This document shows positions 14,262 to 15,988 of a stretch of 15,988 nucleotides of DNA, piece after piece. The translations under genes were made by a program, and so were the position numbers. Every line of letters starts with the position of its first letter. The first letter of the stretch is position 1. The DNA is from Ilumatobacter sp. (GTDB lineage: Bacteria > Actinomycetota > Acidimicrobiia > Acidimicrobiales > Ilumatobacteraceae), in NCBI GenBank assembly GCA_029263275.1, contig JAJCXU010000446.1, positions 1-15,988 on the forward strand. The letters are read 5' to 3'. The notes under the pieces were generated by a model that saw only the letters and a program-made list of their open reading frames with translations, had not been told where the DNA came from and made no database searches.

Positions 14262-14267
14262 TAGAGT
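14262..14267 (+). promoter_or_regulatory. Predicted -10 box (TAGAGT) upstream of the ThyX-like gene
   Basis: TAGAGT lies 8 bases before GTG 14276, giving a leaderless or nearly leaderless message. It shares the 67-base divergent region with the antiporter promoter; the two boxes are 41 bases apart. No -35 consensus is visible. Confidence 0.45.
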
Positions 14268-14275
14268 ACTGACCC

Positions 14276-15880
14276 GTGGCCGTCTACGTCCCAGAGTCAT
14301 TCACGCCGGGCGAGGCCGACATCCTCCGTCGTTACTTCACCAACCTCGATGGCCCGGTGTTCGCGCTCGTCAACCTGCCGGAGGTCGTGAAGGGCGCACT
14401 GTTCGCTCGCTATAGCCGCAGCCCGAAGTCGCTCCGTCGGCTGTTCCTCGACGAGTTCGTCGGCGATCTCGACATCTCGGGCGACCTCTCCGTCGACGCA
14501 ACCATCGGGCTCGACCGGGCCGAGGAACTCTACGAACGCGTCTTCTTCGACTACGGCGATGACTCGGTCGCCCAACTCGGCGGAGTGCACCTGGCCTGTG
14601 AACAGGCTTCGAACATTCTCACGAAGGTGCTCGAATGGGGTCGCTTGATGAGCTACCTCGAGCAGAGCACTCGGTACATCGCTTACGACTCACGGCTCGG
14701 CGGTCGCTACCGGTACTACCGCGACCCTGCGGTGCTGGCTGGCCCGCTCGGAACTCGCTACGTCGGCGATCTCGACCGGATTTTCGATACGTACAGCCAA
14801 TGCGCCGAACTCGTGACGGAGCACGTTCGCAACACGGTGGATCGTGGCGACAACAGCGAGTTCGTGTATCGCACCGCGACGAAGGCCAAGGCGCTCGACG
14901 CCGTGCGTGGCATCTTGCCGGCGGCGGCAACGTCCAACGTCGGAATCTATGGCACAGGTCAAGCGTTCGAAGCGCTCCTCCTGCGGATGAGGGCGAGCGC
15001 CCTTCCCGAGTCGCGTGAGTACGCCGACCTGATGCTGTACGAACTGCGCAAGGTGATCCCGAGTTTCCTTCGCCGCGTCGATCTGCCAGATCGCGGCGGT
15101 GTGTGGAGCGACTACCTCGCATCGACTCGCACCGAGACGTCGGCCGTCGTCGACGACCTCTTCGGGGCGTCGCCGGTCGACGTCGCGTCCGAAGTCGAAC
15201 TGGTCGACTTCGACCCAGATGCGGAAGACAAGATCCTTGCTGCGATCTGCTACTCCCATTCCTCGCTGCCTGAGCATCAGTTGATCGAGAAGGTCCGCAA
15301 CCTCGGCATCGACGAGAAGGTCTCGCTGATGCGGGCCTATGTTGGCGAACGCGGCAATCGCCGCCACAAGCCAGGCCGTGCGTTCGAACGCAGCTTCTAC
15401 CGATTCGACGTTCTGAGCGATTACGGGGCCTTCCGAGACATGCAGCGCCATCGCATGCTCACCATCGAATGGCAGCGGCTCACACCCAACCATGGCTACA
15501 CGCGGCCCGAATTGGTTGACGAGGCTGGTGTTGGTGAGCAGTTCGACGAAGCGATGCATCGCTCCGCTGGGCTGTACGACGCACTCAATCCCGACTTCGC
15601 CGAGCAGGCGCCGTACGCGGTCTCGATGGCGTACCGGATGCGCTACAACATGCAATTCAACGCCCGCGAGGCCATTCACATGCTGGAGTTGCGCTCCTCG
15701 CCGCAGGGTCATCCGTCGTACCGCCGAGTCGCACTGGAAATGCACCGACTGATCGGTGAGAAGGCCGGACACCACGCAATTGCGGCCACGATGAACCACA
15801 TGACGACCGAAGCTCCGGAACTCGAGCGGCTCGAAGCGGAACGCCGTGCCGAGGCTCGTCGGGACGCTGCGGAGACGTGA
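14276..15880 (+). CDS. thyX: Two-domain ThyX-like protein (FAD-dependent thymidylate synthase family, tandem duplication)
   Basis: ThyX enzymes make dTMP from dUMP with methylene-tetrahydrofolate and FAD, normally as about 220-250-residue homotetramers. This 534-residue protein appears to hold two ThyX-like domains. Domain 1 (about 40-270) contains HLACEQASN, then a motif-like segment at 121-134 (WGRLMSYLEQSTRY), and ALDAVRGILPAAATSNVGIYG, matching the L-P-x-x-x-x-T-x-x-x-x-x-x-N region. Domain 2 (about 315-510) contains AICYSHSS, DMQRHRMLTIEWQRLTP (389-404), and NAREAIHMLELRSSPQGHPSYRR (462-484), matching the L-R-x-x-x-x-A-Q-x-x-[IY]-R region. The family signature R-H-R-x-x-S-x-N-x-x-S-x-R is complete in neither half. 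Proteins of this length are commonly named thymidylate synthase, but the activity of this form is uncertain. The start is GTG 14276; the C-terminus is charged and helical. Confidence 0.8.
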   Translation: MAVYVPESFTPGEADILRRYFTNLDGPVFALVNLPEVVKGALFARYSRSPKSLRRLFLDEFVGDLDISGDLSVDATIGLDRAEELYERVFFDYGDDSVAQLGGVHLACEQASNILTKVLEWGRLMSYLEQSTRYIAYDSRLGGRYRYYRDPAVLAGPLGTRYVGDLDRIFDTYSQCAELVTEHVRNTVDRGDNSEFVYRTATKAKALDAVRGILPAAATSNVGIYGTGQAFEALLLRMRASALPESREYADLMLYELRKVIPSFLRRVDLPDRGGVWSDYLASTRTETSAVVDDLFGASPVDVASEVELVDFDPDAEDKILAAICYSHSSLPEHQLIEKVRNLGIDEKVSLMRAYVGERGNRRHKPGRAFERSFYRFDVLSDYGAFRDMQRHRMLTIEWQRLTPNHGYTRPELVDEAGVGEQFDEAMHRSAGLYDALNPDFAEQAPYAVSMAYRMRYNMQFNAREAIHMLELRSSPQGHPSYRRVALEMHRLIGEKAGHHAIAATMNHMTTEAPELERLEAERRAEARRDAAET

Positions 15881-15888
15881 AACTCTGC

Positions 15889-15908
15889 CTTGTGACCGGT
15901 GTCACAAG
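15889..15908. promoter_or_regulatory. Perfect CRP/GlxR-type palindrome (TGTGA-N6-TCACA)
   Basis: TGTGA (15891-15895), six bases, then TCACA (15902-15906) match the CRP-family half-site consensus and spacing exactly. Flanking CT/AG extends the arms to 8 bases each. It lies 8 bases after the ThyX-like stop. It might control a gene beyond the right edge, or act as a hairpin at the end of the ThyX transcript; only TTTGG follows, so it is a poor intrinsic terminator. Confidence 0.5.
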
Positions 15909-15988
15909 TTTGGTAGCAGACCTCCCGACATCGGCAAGCGTATGCACCGGCCGCAGCGGTGCTCGCACGAGCGAGGGCCATCCGACCG
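15909..15988. other. Right-edge intergenic sequence with no supported gene
   Basis: No open frame here has a convincing start. ATG 15942 and GTG 15959 both run open to the edge, but neither has an upstream -10 box at leaderless spacing or a Shine-Dalgarno sequence. No tRNA or other structured RNA was recognised. Confidence 0.5.

Noticed and set aside
13417..14415. A 332-codon plus-strand open frame opposite the antiporter
   Set aside because: The translation is Gly/Asp/Arg/His-rich with no fold signature, while the minus strand encodes an intact CPA1 antiporter.
14690..15799. A 369-codon minus-strand open frame opposite the ThyX-like gene
   Set aside because: Shadow frame; the plus strand has conserved family motifs throughout.
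15942..15988. Possible start of a further gene at ATG 15942 or GTG 15959
   Set aside because: Too short to judge, without a Shine-Dalgarno sequence or a properly spaced -10 box, and no recognisable protein N-terminus.
1..15988. CRISPR arrays, insertion sequences, prophage or tRNA genes
   Set aside because: No regular direct repeats, transposase or integrase motifs, or cloverleaf-like sequences were found; gene content and base composition look uniform and chromosomal.

Overview
The window is high-GC DNA (roughly 65% by eye) from an actinobacterium. It carries the bacterial proteasome and pupylation genes followed by the Tat, HelY and lipid-kinase-like block that sits next to them in many actinobacteria. 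Combined with the unusual gene order, this suggests a deep-branching actinobacterium, perhaps of the Ilumatobacter/Acidimicrobiia type. That placement is inference from gene content and protein sequence only. No mobile elements, CRISPR arrays, rRNA or tRNA genes were seen, and no stretch longer than about 110 bases lacks a gene.

Layout. The left edge (2-169) is the C-terminal end of a saccharopine-dehydrogenase-like/trans-acting enoyl reductase gene. Next comes the compact operon dop-pup-prcB-prcA (231-3450), encoding the Pup deamidase/depupylase, the tag Pup ending in GGQ, and the two 20S core subunits. A strong 22-bp inverted repeat follows. A GNAT acetyltransferase (3556-4080) and an amidohydrolase (4145-5326) come next, then the Pup ligase gene pafA (5365-6723) and signal peptidase I (6763-7473). 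A glycerophosphodiester phosphodiesterase lies on the minus strand (7481-8212). tatB-tatC-helY and a small lipid-kinase-like protein (8248-12892) form a second plus-strand operon. A CPA1-type Na+/H+ antiporter (minus strand, 12883-14208) is divergent from a large two-domain ThyX-like gene (14276-15880). The last 108 bases hold a perfect CRP-type palindrome and no gene I can defend.

How the genes work together. Dop deamidates the C-terminal Gln of Pup, PafA ligates Pup-Glu to substrate lysines, and the PrcA/PrcB core degrades pupylated proteins. The ATPase ring (ARC/Mpa) is not in the window. Neither are pafB and pafC, which in Mycobacterium sit between pafA and tatA. LepB and TatB/TatC are export functions, and HelY is a Ski2-like helicase.

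The clearest pattern not explained by the genes is a shared start architecture. Eight of the nine transcription-unit starts on both strands have a TANNNT box (TACGGT, TAGGTT, TAGACT or TAGAGT) 6-9 bases before an ATG or GTG, with no recognisable -35 and no Shine-Dalgarno sequence. This is the signature of leaderless transcripts. pafA adds a twist: the leaderless position holds a four-codon ORF whose stop overlaps the pafA start. The most unusual protein is the ThyX-like one, a tandem duplication in which the family signature appears divided between the two halves.
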